Origin: Hofstenia miamia
Lineage: Eukaryota > Xenacoelomorpha > Acoela
Direction: 5' to 3'
DNA: 64,000 bases
NCBI GenBank assembly: GCA_004352715.1
Contig: SCFE01000037.1
Location: 1,895,259-1,959,258, forward strand
Part shown: positions 22,801 to 33,306 of the stretch, piece after piece
Layout: the number at the start of each line of letters is the position of its first letter
How positions within the stretch are numbered: the stretch's first letter is position 1
The notes under the pieces: model-generated
Told to the model about the DNA's origin: nothing
What the model saw: only the letters and a program-made list of their open reading frames with translations
The model's database searches: none
Program-made: the position numbers and the translations under genes

Positions 22801-22889
22801 TTTTTAAAATCCTCTGTATATATAATAATTATACAAATAAAGTGATAAGCACTTATTAAGATTTTAGAATAGTTTTTTTCTGGTTCAAT

Positions 22890-24048
22890 GACTACGCTGG
22901 GTTGTTGGGATTGGTTGAGTTCTTTGGTAATTTAAATAGTTGATTTTTCTTGGTTTCAAATACATTCTAACATTTTTTTAAAAGTCTTTAATTGATTTTT
23001 CTTCTTTAAATTGAGGTGGTAGTTCATTCCATAAGTCAATAAAAGAATTAGTAAATAAGTTCTTCATCATATTTTTCTTAAATTTAAGTTTTCTATAAGA
23101 ATTTGTTCTTAAATGTGTTTTAGTTGGTATTTTGTTTCTTGCTTTCAATTTGAAAAATACTTCTAGAGATCTTAGTCTTTGTAGATATTCTAATGAAAAT
23201 AAGTAGTTATCTTCTTTGTTTGTAGCTTGATTTCTTCTTTCAAAGATGGCATTGATACTCCAATTGAAAATTCTTTTTAGTTTGATCTTCATTCTTTTAT
23301 TGAGAGTTGTTAATAAACAGGCTGAATATAAGTAATGAGGCAATATATATGATTTTATTAGAATAATTTTCTAATTTATAGGTATGATTTTTTTAATTTT
23401 AGTTAGTGTTTTGATTTCTTGTATCATTTTCTGCATTATTTTGTTGACTTCAATTTCAAATGTTAACTTATTGTCAAAGATTATTCCTAAGTATTTATTT
23501 TTGTCTCTTGTATAATATTATCATTTATTTTTAATATTAATTTTTTAGTCTTGTTAGAAATATTTAATACTATAAATCTAGTCTTTTCAACATTTAATTT
23601 CATTTTATTTTTTCAAAGTATAATATTGCAGTTTTTAGTGCACTGAATAAATCACAATGGTTGGTTGAATACAGCAGGGTGTCATTGGCATATTGGACAC
23701 ATTTTATATTTCTATTAAAATTGATGTCATTATCATAAAGATTGAATGTTAATGGCCCTAGAACTGAGCCTTGAGGTACTCCTTTATTAATTATTATTTG
23801 TTGGAGATTTCATTGTTTACATTTACGTTTTGTTGTCTATTAGTTAAATATGAGGTTAATAACTTAGTTGCATATTCACTAAAGCTGTATATGTGTTTTA
23901 ATTTTTTAATTAGTATTTCATGATCAATTGAATTAAATGCTTTAGATAGATCTAATGTTAAGACGTAAATATTATCTCCTTTATCTATGTGATTTCTCCA
24001 ATCAACTAAAATAAAAATTAATGCATTATTCGTAAACATATTTGAATT
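22890..24048 (-). pseudogene. CR1-like LINE: RT palm to C-terminus
   Basis: Minus strand, starting near 24048: VLTLDLSKAFNSIDHEILIK (palm, first Asp), then a QYANDT block where the catalytic YADD is changed to YAND (near 23690). The thumb and C-terminal part reads KLKRIFNWSINAIFERRNQ ... LRSLEVFFKLKARNKIPTKT ... FTNSFIDLWNELPPQ. The altered second catalytic position and a frame break between the two readable halves make it inactive. It starts head-to-head with the plus-strand LINE at 24053. Confidence 0.8.
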
Positions 24049-24052
24049 TGAA

Positions 24053-26420
24053 TTTGACCAGTTTCTAATGGAAAACAGTCACCATCATGTTGTAGTTATA
24101 GGAAATTTAAATAGTGCTTTTATCAGTCAATGCTTATTGACTATGCACGTGGATTTAGTCGATCTGATCACTGAACCTACTCACGAAGAAGCAAGCTTGA
24201 TGTTCTACTTATGAGTTCACAAGTCCAAGCGTCTTTTACTGGGGAACAAATCATAGGGTTTGTCTGTCTTCAGTTGGGGAAGTGATCCAAATTCAATACG
24301 TTAACATCACCGTTAACAAATGGTGCTTTACGTTAACATGACCGTAAACCAAATCGTTAACTTACACTAAAAATAAATTCGCTAAAGATGGAGTTTGCAT
24401 TAAAGGCGTGTTTTTTCCGAAAATGTTGTTACAAGTAACTTTGACACATTTAGGTTCTGCACATTTCTTCAAATGTATCTATGCAAATAAATTTATTAAG
24501 CACATGCAGACATTTGACGCTAGAATTGTTGTTTACGGTTACATTTTCAATTGTTAACGTATTGAATTTGGATCACTTCCCTTAGTAAAGCAGATGTTCC
24601 TTTTTATCGTATGACACAAGGAAAAGTAATATGGATCGTTTTCTAAAAAACTGTCATCTGAAAATTTTGACGATATCTACCGTACAAAGTCCATTGAATC
24701 CAAAGTCAATAACTTCTATGAGAGAATGCGGGATGCTATGAGTTCGGTTCCCAATCATACAATCATTTTTCATAAAAATGAAGCGCCATGGCTTACGTTA
24801 AAGAGTAAGGAAATCGATTATAAAAAACTACATGCTCCTTCTACCCAAATTTTAGAACACTATTCAAATAAGCTCATCTCCAAGTGTGAAAAAGCTAAAA
24901 AAAGTATTATGTGAAAAATGCGTCACCTAAACACATGCGGAAAATTGTTAACTTATCCGAATCTACTGACTCCTTTAAAAAATTCTTAGCTAATTTTGAG
25001 TCCGTTCGTGGATGGTTTAAATGCTTTTGAAGAAATATTTTCTTTAATCATGAAAGAAGAAATATGCTGGTGCTGACATCAGTGACGTTCAATGTCATAT
25101 TATTAACTGTTGTATCGTGGAGAGATATGTTCCACTTTTCTTGAAGGAAACATTGATTAAACCAAGGACTACTTAAGAGAGTAGTCTCTTGATTAAACCT
25201 ATACCAAACGTTTCGAGACCTACTGTCAAGGACTTTAGACCAATCTCAATTCTATCACTCCCTGCCAAATATTTGGAGCACGTTATTTGTAAAAGTCTTT
25301 GTAATCATATACAATCTCTGGAACCCGACCAATTTGTCTACAGAAACAACTAATGGGCTACAATAACTCTAATTTACTTGGCCGACACAATCAGTAGACG
25401 TTTAGACCAGAAAAACATCTCTTCAGTCATTGTACAAGCTATAGATTTCACCAAGGCTTGTGATTCTGTTCTGCACATAACTTTAATTAAGAAGCTTGGA
25501 TTTTCCCTGAGGTTTTATTAAGTGGCTGCTTGGATATTTATCTAATGGAAGTTTCTATGTCTATTGTGGCACAGTTCTCAGTAAAACATTTTCTATATCA
25601 AAAGACACTCCTCAAGGTTCACTGTTAGGGCCCCTCTTATTCGTTGCATTTCTTGGTGATTTAAAGTCAAGCACGTAAAGCATATTAATTAAGTACGCTG
25701 AGGCGATGTAACCAGTATTATCCCGGTCAACAACAACAGCATGGCAGTCACAGATTTTCCTTAAATTAAGAAGTGGGCTGAATCACATAAAATGTTGATA
25801 AACATTAATAAATCTTCTCAAATGATTTTTGGAAGGCAAAACATCTCTTTACTGAACAAAGAAATCAAGGTAGTCTCTCATTTAAAGCGACTTGGCATTA
25901 CAGTGGATTTCAAACTTAAATGGGTCATCCACGTACACAACGTTTGAATGAAGTATTCGAAATACTGTTCGAAGACAATTTGTATACCAAGTGTTTCTAT
26001 CTATGATAATTGGAACGCTAAATTATGCTTGTGATGTTTTCGTAGACCTTCCAGTGCATCTTGAATTTTGACAGAAAAATTCAAATGGTTTGCAATCAAG
26101 CTCAAAGAATAATTCAGAGCGATGATAAAATCATTTTTAAATTTTACAGAGAAGATAAAGCTTTGAAGCTCTTTCATCAAATAGTCGCAAACTCAAGTCA
26201 TCACCTATATCATTCGATTCCCCCCATTTCACCTAGGTCTGGTAAATTTCTCATTCCCTTACATCGTACAGAGAGAGAAGTGAAGCAATTCCTTATATTT
26301 TGTGCTAAGAATAGCAACTTTATTTTTGCTTAGACATTTGTTTCTATTTTTCATGTGTAAATTTATTTCTTTTTATCGAAATACACGTATCTATTTATCT
26401 ATCTATCTATCTAATAAAAT
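24053..26420 (+). pseudogene. LINE, endonuclease end through RT, with (TCTA)n tail
   Basis: The plus strand contains DQFLMENSHHHVVVIGNLNS (endonuclease, GDLN-type block), the linker EAPWLTLKSKEIDYKKL, and RT blocks ISILSLPAKYLEHVICKSLC, AIDFTKACDSVLHITLIKK, TPQGSLLGPLLF and VVSHLKRLGITVDFKL. The C-terminus is the ORF at 26061-26333. It ends in CTATCTATCTATCTA (26391-26412), a simple-repeat tail typical of CR1/L2-like elements. The catalytic YADD region is not readable (YAEAM-like). There are many stops. A 305-bp MITE interrupts the endonuclease at 24277. Confidence 0.78.
24277..24581. mobile_element. 305-bp MITE with perfect 29-bp inverted repeats
   Basis: The left end GGGAAGTGATCCAAATTCAA (24277) continues as TACGTTAAC. 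The right end is its exact inverse, finishing GGATCACTTCCC at 24581. The interior is rich in GTTAAC palindromes and has no coding. It interrupts the endonuclease region of a LINE: peptide CLQL before it and SKADVPFYRM after it join naturally. The flanks TTG / TTA suggest a 2-3 bp target duplication, but the type is unresolved. Confidence 0.88.
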
Positions 26421-26424
26421 CATT

Positions 26425-26740
26425 TGGATATTCATTCTTAAGACTCGACTATAATTTGATTATTTCTTGGTTTATGATGTCATTAGAACTTGAGACATTA
26501 AATATTTGTTTTATTGCTCCTTAAATTATTGTTATTTTGTATGCTATAGGTGAATTCGGATTGAAATTTATAACTAAACCTGTATCGGTTAGCTTTTCTG
26601 TAAATTCCTGTAATAAGCTGTTTGCTGTTCTGCGAATGCTCACGTTTAGAAAGTTTTAATATAACCATCCCTAAAAACTTAAAAGTAATCGAAAGTATAT
26701 ACATAAGTTCAATGCAACCAAGTCTTAATATCAAAGATTA
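26425..26740 (-). pseudogene. Penelope-like element RT C-terminal fragment
   Basis: Minus-strand patches YRKLTDTGLVINFNPNSPIA, then IINQEIIKL and LKNEYPNDFI correspond to the Penelope RT thumb (canonical Y-KPTDTG---NF-S--P). The equivalent region of the copy at 39826-40981 reads YNKPTDTGLLLNYTS ... KKNEYPSNFI. It starts right after the (TCTA)n tail of the preceding LINE. Frameshifted fragment. Confidence 0.7.
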
Positions 26741-26914
26741 TTCATATTTCAGCACAAATTACCTCTAATCAACGTTTAATTACATAATAATATCTTTTAA
26801 TTTAATAATGCATACTCGTTAGAGTTAGATCGAAAATTTTGTAAATTGACGATGCTCAAGTTGAACGAAATATATCTTTGTCTAATGTTCTTATTAAAAT
26901 TATTAAAGATCCTT

Positions 26915-27130
26915 AACAACAATAAATTCGATATAAGTTTCTATTATTAATTAATGGCTAACATACAATTTTTATTAATTTGTATTGTGATTTTCTAAAT
27001 TACATAAATATTTTGTTATAATTTAGTATCGGAAATCATTTTAGTGTTAATTTATATACATGTAGACTATATTTATTTTCTTTGTTAATAAAAAATGTAA
27101 ACTTGTGATTTTTAAATATTTTATTTTGTA
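26915..27130 (+). repeat. Copy of retroelement 3' region shared with 61270-61510
   Basis: DNA similarity by eye to 61270-61510, with shared phrases TATCGGAAATCATT, AGTGTTAATTT and ATATACATGTA, then TTTATTTTCTT and AAAAATGTAAA. At the right-hand locus this sequence lies directly downstream of the nuclease-like C-terminal domain, so it is probably that element's 3' untranslated region, here 5'-truncated. Confidence 0.55.
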
Positions 27131-28280
27131 ATGTTGAATGTATATAGGTTAAGAAAATATGCCATCAGTGTCAATAGCCAAATTGTGGGACCATAGAGGT
27201 TTTTTGATGGTAATATCCTTCAGTGAATTGGTATTAATACGTGGTCATAGCTGTATGATTAAATTTATAAATTCCATGCATGGGTTTGTAAATAAAAGTT
27301 GTTTCATATTTTGCACGTAAGTTTTTTTATCAGAACTCTTTATAAATTCATTTTTTGAAAGTTTAGTAGCAAACTTGGTTAAAAGTACTTGAAAAATTAT
27401 CTCCATAACAAATATTAAGTAAGACAGTAATCTTAATTATCAATAATTTCTAAGATTAAATGTTTTTGTTTAAAAAATAAACATACACCTAACCCGACCA
27501 GGAACCTTAACCTAAAATTGCATGCATAAAAATGAGAAACTTAAATCATTCATTTGATATGAACCTAGTATGACCTTTTACTAAACATCCATTTCAAAAA
27601 CTACAGGATTTCTACGAAGATTGATTTTGTGTTGAAGTTCATCGAGTTTGATACAGATAAGATTTTTAGAAAATGTATCCATTTTTTTATTTAATTTTCT
27701 CTAGTGAGACATTTGTGGATTGTGCTAAGATTCTAATCCAACTATTTACATTGTAATTGAATGGTTTTATAACCAACTACAAATAATGATAATTGAACTT
27801 CGATTTCATCTCCAGATAAAATATTCGCTGAAAACGCCAAATAAATTAATATGCTCCTCTTGACTAATAATATAATAACAGCTGTCTATGCGTCGGAATT
27901 CTGCTTTTGCATTTCAGAATAAGTGTTTCAAATCTTGTTTGTTTATGCGACTTCTGCAAAAACAATTCGTACGCTAATATCATAAATTAAAAAGCAATTC
28001 CACCGTGGGGCGATAACCTATAGTTTGCAAAAGGAACCTTCTGTAAGGCAAATGTACATAGAAATTGTTTTATAGAACAAAAAACTTGAACTTAGCGAAA
28101 ATCATTCCATAAATTTCCAAATTTAATGGAAAAAGTAGTTTTTTATTCTTACAGTTTGTTCAAAGCAGTATTATTCAAAGCGTAGAAATTTTTTCAAAAA
28201 AATAGCGTAATTAACTATAAAATACTATATTAATATATACACATAAAAAATTTACTCCATATAGTTTACTAATTTCGATT

Positions 28281-28284
<4 letters not shown>
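27131..28284. other. No gene seen
   Basis: AT-rich, no recognisable content. Confidence 0.5.
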
Positions 28285-28314
<30 letters not shown>

Positions 28315-28315
28315 N
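28285..28315. repeat. (AT)n tract ending in a single N
   Basis: Dinucleotide run followed by N at 28315. Probable assembly join. Confidence 0.9.
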
Positions 28316-28869
28316 GCTCATTTCAAAGTCAAAAAACAAAGTGTATCTTAGCCTTGAAATGGCGGGGGTGGATCTATCACACATTTTCGTATTACTGGAA
28401 TTCCTACCTATCTTCAGTAAAAAAAGCCTACTTATTCTCATAATTGTTGAAAAGATGTATAAAATATGTAAATAAATTGTTTTTAGCAGGATATTTAATC
28501 TTTACTAAGGATATGATATTGATGAAAGCATTCTTTCCATGCATTTGAGTTTCACCTCCCTTCATTATGTTTGCATCCACACATTACACAAAGAACCCAC
28601 ATTTCTCAATTTGAAGAATATAAAATATGATTGAATATATATTTGAAGGTCAGAAGATAACATGTGTTCTATGCTTAATTTGAATTTAAGTTTTTGTTCC
28701 AATATACTACTGTTTGAATATTTATAATACTTATTCAACTTTTTTCATTTAAAAATTTCAAGTTTTTTAATTTTTATTCATTTACATATATCTTAGCAAA
28801 ACAATTGGCAAGAAGTATGCAAAAACAGATGAAACAGCAATTATTTATTGATAGATCTTATATGATATT
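28316..28869. other. No gene seen
   Basis: AT-rich, apart from a GC-richer patch (TTGAAATGGCGGGGGTGGAT) near 28355 just after the N. No frame. Confidence 0.45.
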
Positions 28870-29130
28870 CAGTCTTTGAATAAATTGTTTATTTAATAGA
28901 TTCTCTTTAGTTTCTTTATGAATATAGTTTCTGCCAATTTTGTATGCTTGGTTTTCATTAAAATAGTGAAGTTCTTCCTCTTAGGTGCATGTGCATGTTA
29001 ATATATTTCTGATTGAAGATGACATTGCATATGCTCTCAAAGTCTGTATTCCAATTTCCTTGTCGTTTCCCCAATGTATCAACTTTCACATTCATCACAT
29101 TTATAAATGTATATGCATGAGGAAACTAAA
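28870..29130 (-). pseudogene. Penelope-like GIY-YIG endonuclease remnant
   Basis: The minus strand reads YKCDECES-YIGETTRKLEYR, then an H-x-Q-C-H block and a Lys-rich tail (ENFTILMENQ-like, IHKETKEN). The Y-C--C---YIG-T-R-L--R pattern is the nuclease of Penelope-like elements. It has stop codons within YIG's neighbour and after EYRL. This subfamily differs from the 18615 and 39826 copies (YIGET instead of YIGY/YIGF). Confidence 0.6.
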
Positions 29131-29256
29131 GGATCTACGAATTATAATTTTAATATAATAAAATTTGTATTTATCACCACATTATTTTAGGTATTCTGTA
29201 CTGAGGATGATTGGAGACACTCAAAACATGCTTAAATAAAATATTTCTTGTTTTTT

Positions 29257-29260
<4 letters not shown>

Positions 29261-29300
<40 letters not shown>
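29261..29300. repeat. (AT)n microsatellite
   Basis: Uninterrupted dinucleotide run. Confidence 0.95.
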
Positions 29301-29304
<4 letters not shown>

Positions 29305-29681
29305 TCCATTTTAGTAACTTATGTTTAGATGATTAATTTAAAATTAACAAAGATGCGAAGCATTTTTTAAATTTTTTAAAGAAAATATTACAATAAAAAT
29401 ATACTTACAAGGTTGTTTCTTCGGTTGCGGCGTTTCCAAATATGTTCAAATATATTATTCTAAAATTGTATACTATTTAGAAGTAACAATTCAATTTAAT
29501 ATTTAGGAAATTTTTAAAATTGTTTAAACGTGGATCTATTATAGCATGACAACTCTAAACTAAAAATTTGTAAAATGTTAACATTGAAAATTTGAGAAGT
29601 TCATATATTTTGCATGTATATAAAGATTTTAACTTTATATAATTACTATAATTAAAATAGATTTATTTGTACTGTCTGATA

Positions 29682-30337
29682 CAGTGTTGCAATCAAGCCA
29701 TAATTTTATTGGCCCGGCATAACCCGGCCCCTTTCAATGCACGAAGCCTAGCCCGACCCGGCCCGTGACGCTTTTATATTTCAACCATAGGAATTAAAAA
29801 AACAATATTCAAAAAAATTTAATACCGGCTTTCGCCGCTGAGTTTAAAAGTTCTGTTTGACTGAAATGTTTAGGATCCAGTCTGTTTCGTTTTTCTGGGA
29901 GAATGTTGTCAGTGTCTGAAAAATCTCGTTCGCTTTGTGCAGACCCACCTTGAATGGGAAGTTTTTTAATAATTGGGGAAAAGTACTATGGTATTGGCGC
30001 CAAAAAATAAGTGTGTTTCTTGGATCATCTGAACAGATTGGGATGATTTGTAAACCACAATTTCATTTTTTAATTCTTCATCGGCTGCTAATACTGTAGT
30101 TGGCTGTGCTGCATCAAAAAAATCACTGAGTACATCTTCCTCGTTATTAGTTATTCTGATAACCTCGCAACATCTGGCAAATTCAACTCTCCCTGTCAGG
30201 TTTCAAGTATTAGTAAAACGATAATTAGGCCCATTAAAATCACAATTTCAGGCCCAGCCCGGCTCTGCCCGTTTATATTCTTCAAATATGTGAGCCCGGC
30301 CCGGCACGTACAAAAGCCTAGCCCGGTTGCAACACTG
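29682..30337 (-). mobile_element. hAT-type deletion derivative with perfect 8-bp target duplication
   Basis: The element begins CAGTGTTGCAA and ends TTGCAACACTG, hAT-like termini. GTCTGATA flanks it exactly on both sides (29674-29681 and 30338-30345). Both subterminal zones are dense in GCCCGG / CCGGGC motifs, likely transposase-binding repeats, and make a GC-rich island in AT-rich DNA. Minus-strand sequence at ~29830-30190 still encodes the hAT C-terminal dimerisation signature (FPIIKKLPIQGGSAQSERDF, then LPEKRNRLDP). The element is therefore an internally deleted relative of an autonomous hAT, not an unrelated MITE. Confidence 0.92.
29830..30190 (-). pseudogene. hAT transposase C-terminal (dimerisation) remnant
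   Basis: The sequence reads DVLSDFFDAAQPTTVLAADE, then FPIIKKLPIQGGSAQSERDF and DTDNILPEKRNRLDPKHFSQ. Family pattern: FP-L---A---L-IP-TSA-SER-FS------RN-L-P, so the SER-F core and the RN-L-P helix are kept. The catalytic domain is absent. It contributes no activity. Confidence 0.75.
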
Positions 30338-30345
30338 GTCTGATA

Positions 30346-31984
30346 TTTTGTCAATTTCACTGTTAAAAGGACAAACACTTAGATAAAACAAAGTATTTAC
30401 TGTTGATAACAAAATTCTTAATCAAAGTGCACTGCAATATTTTAGTTAAATTTGGGAAGCTATTCTCAACAGATTAAGTTGGGGTAAAATAAAAAATAAT
30501 ATTCAATATTGATGTGCGAATTGATTCGAAAATTCTAGGATTATATCATATATTAAATATATAATATATTCTTAATTTCCATTGGTATATATAACGGTGA
30601 ATAAAAAGAAACATAAAATAATAAGATGTGTATATATATATATATATAGGTATTTCTAAAATAGGTTTTTAGTAAACTTGAAGAGCTTGGCGTCCCAAAC
30701 TTAGAGAAATTATAAAATATGCTTAAAGAATATCAAAGAAAAATACTAAATGTAAAAAACGTAATGCCCTCTCCATTTTGCGATTTTATAATAATTCTAT
30801 GCAGAATTATTTTGTGAACAAAAAATAATGCCAGTTTTAAATGTAATGTCTTGAAATTTACTATTTCTTTAAAGTGTATTAAAGCTTTGAGGCTGTCTTT
30901 GCTATATCTTCCATGAGCTTAATAGCCCTCTGAGCTGCTTGATTTTACCTAGAAACCTCAATATACCAATAAGTTTAAGTTCCAATAACATTTTAGGCAT
31001 TCTTTAGCTTTTGGATAAACAATAGTGTGTCATCTACGAAGACTGATTGTTTCTTTCAGGGTGGCTGGACTTCAACAACTTGTTTCAAAGAGCATACATC
31101 TTAAATTTATTTTATGTTTGATAGTCTTGGTTGCTCTTGGTTTAAACGCCATTTACACGGTTATGGATTTGCTTGAAAAACAAGCCATAACTTTGTAAAG
31201 TTTTTTTAATTAAGGACAACTCATGTTTATGTAGTTCCAATAAAACCCACTGGTAGAAGTGATGATTCGCAATTGATTTTTGAAAAAATCACTTTCTGGT
31301 AAGCTTCTCACCATTGGTCTACATTGGAAAGCATAGATATGATGTGAAAGCCTCATCACAAAAATGATTTTACAAAATTTACCTACTATGCCTTTTCTAA
31401 GGCATTAATAATTGCCTAAGCCCTTAGTAAGGTATAATTAATCTTATTTTTTATTATAAAAAACTTACTCATGCTGCATTGGTTGAGTTAATAATGTAAC
31501 TTTTTTATTCTGTATTTAACATTTAAAACATATGTACTAAACCATCTATAAACTTGATTTAGCAACTTATAGTTAAACTATGTTTGTGTAAGCATTAAAA
31601 TTTAACTTGAGGTAACATTTCAACTTTAGTTCAAATGCGCTTACACTTAATAAAAAATCAGGTAAATTTATTGCAATAAATAAAACAATAACTACTCATG
31701 TGTCAAAGGTAATGTGTCATTTTTATATGGTAATGTTAGCAATCCGTGTAGTTCAAGAAATAAATTCAATTTATAGCAATAAAATCACATGAATGTAATT
31801 AGCAGTAGTATTCAATATATAACAGACGTGTAGGGTGCTCTACAACACAGTGTCCAGCAATCTTATTGCATGTTTAATTTAATGCAACTAGGGTGTTACA
31901 CTAAATATTTGTAAACAAAACTAGTCAATCTTTCTATTTTTAGAGACGAGTGTTCACTGCTTGTATAAACTAAGATTGACTTAT
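30346..31984. other. No gene seen; small (TA)n and an imperfect hairpin
   Basis: AT-rich. Contains (TA)n at 30628-30648 and an imperfect hairpin around 31383-31433 (TATGCCTTTTCTAAGGCATT and a complementary TGCCTAAGCCCTTAGTAAGG). No coding. Confidence 0.45.
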
Positions 31985-32640
31985 TTCAATATACAGTAAG
32001 ATTTATATTTCTTTGACAAATTTATAATTTTCGAACAGCTGTATATTTTTTTATATCAAGATATCTGATTTTGTATATAAAATGTATATTTCTATGATAA
32101 ATGTATATTTACTAATAGCTGTCCACTTCTTTTGTATATGAAGATTTCCGATTTTCAACACAAAATGTATATATCTATGATAAATTTAAAATTTCCGAAC
32201 ATTTGTACAATTCTTAGTATATGAATATTTCCGATTTTCAAAATATAGTACATATTTCTTTGACCAATGAAAATTTACGAATATTTGTACAGTGGATTTG
32301 TATATCATGATTTCCGAATTTCAATATAAAAAGTATATTTCTTTGACAAATGTACAATTTAGGTAAGTTTCTAGTTTCTACAGTCTTTTAATATATTAAA
32401 TTTTCTAATTTTCTATGCAAAATGTATATTTCAAGAAAAAATGTATAATTTTTGAACAACTGTACACTGCATTTGTATATCAAGTTTTTTGGATTTCTAT
32501 ATAACATATATGTTTAGTTGACAAATGTGTAATTTGCGATTAGTTGTAACTTATTTAGGTTTTGCGATTTCTGGATTTCAGTATGAAATGTATGTTCCTT
32601 TGATAAATGTACAATTCATCACTGTTACGCATATTAATGA
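31985..32640. repeat. Degenerate tandem array, ~90-bp period, about 7 units
   Basis: Recurring blocks in fixed order: ATGTATATTTCTTTGA(T/C)AA, then AAATGTACAATTT, a CGAAC(A/T) patch, TGTACA, TTTGTATAT, GATTTCCGATTTTCAA and ATAAAATGTATATTTCT. The phrase TTCCGATTTTCAA or a variant occurs near 32145, 32230, 32310, 32490 and 32570. Units have diverged but the order is constant, indicating an old minisatellite. Confidence 0.75.
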
Positions 32641-33306
32641 AAATAGCAGTTATGTGCAACTTGCCAACTTTGGGCTTAAGGGACTCTTCTAGCTAAAACT
32701 TTTCTGAAACGTATTGCAAACAATCAAAACTTGACTCAGTGTAGGATTAACCCTTCACAAACTATATGTTGCTGAAATTAGCAGGATTTTGCATTCAAAT
32801 CACATTACGCAAGGTATTTTATATCACATATAAAAACAATATGTAGTAACAAACCAAAAAAACAAAAAATAACTGCCTAAAGAAACCAAAAAGCCGAAGT
32901 CTTTTGACATTCTGCAATGAGACGTTTGGAATTAATTCCAGTGTTATGTTTACAACCAAGCTATGGAAGCATTTCAAAATAACTACACGTTGTTACAACA
33001 TATTGAAGAAAAAAACTGCATAAAAAATTTCAGAGGTTGAAGGAAAACCTAAAAAAATTTCAGGATATTTCCAATTTTTTTTTCTTAAGTAGCTTTTATT
33101 CTGTTTATCCTTGTACATTCACTGTACTTACAGTCTGTAAATATTATTTACAAAATATATACAAATAGTGTACATAATATATACAAACATATTTACAAAA
33201 CTGATATCTACAGAAATGTACAAATAAAATAAACAAAGCTAAAACAATAATTAAAATAAACAAAAACAAAAAATAAGTTAAAAATAGGAAACAAAAATGA
33301 CATATT

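Noticed and set aside
26391-26412. (ATCT)n as an independent microsatellite
   Set aside because: It sits at the 3' end of a LINE and is best read as that element's tail.
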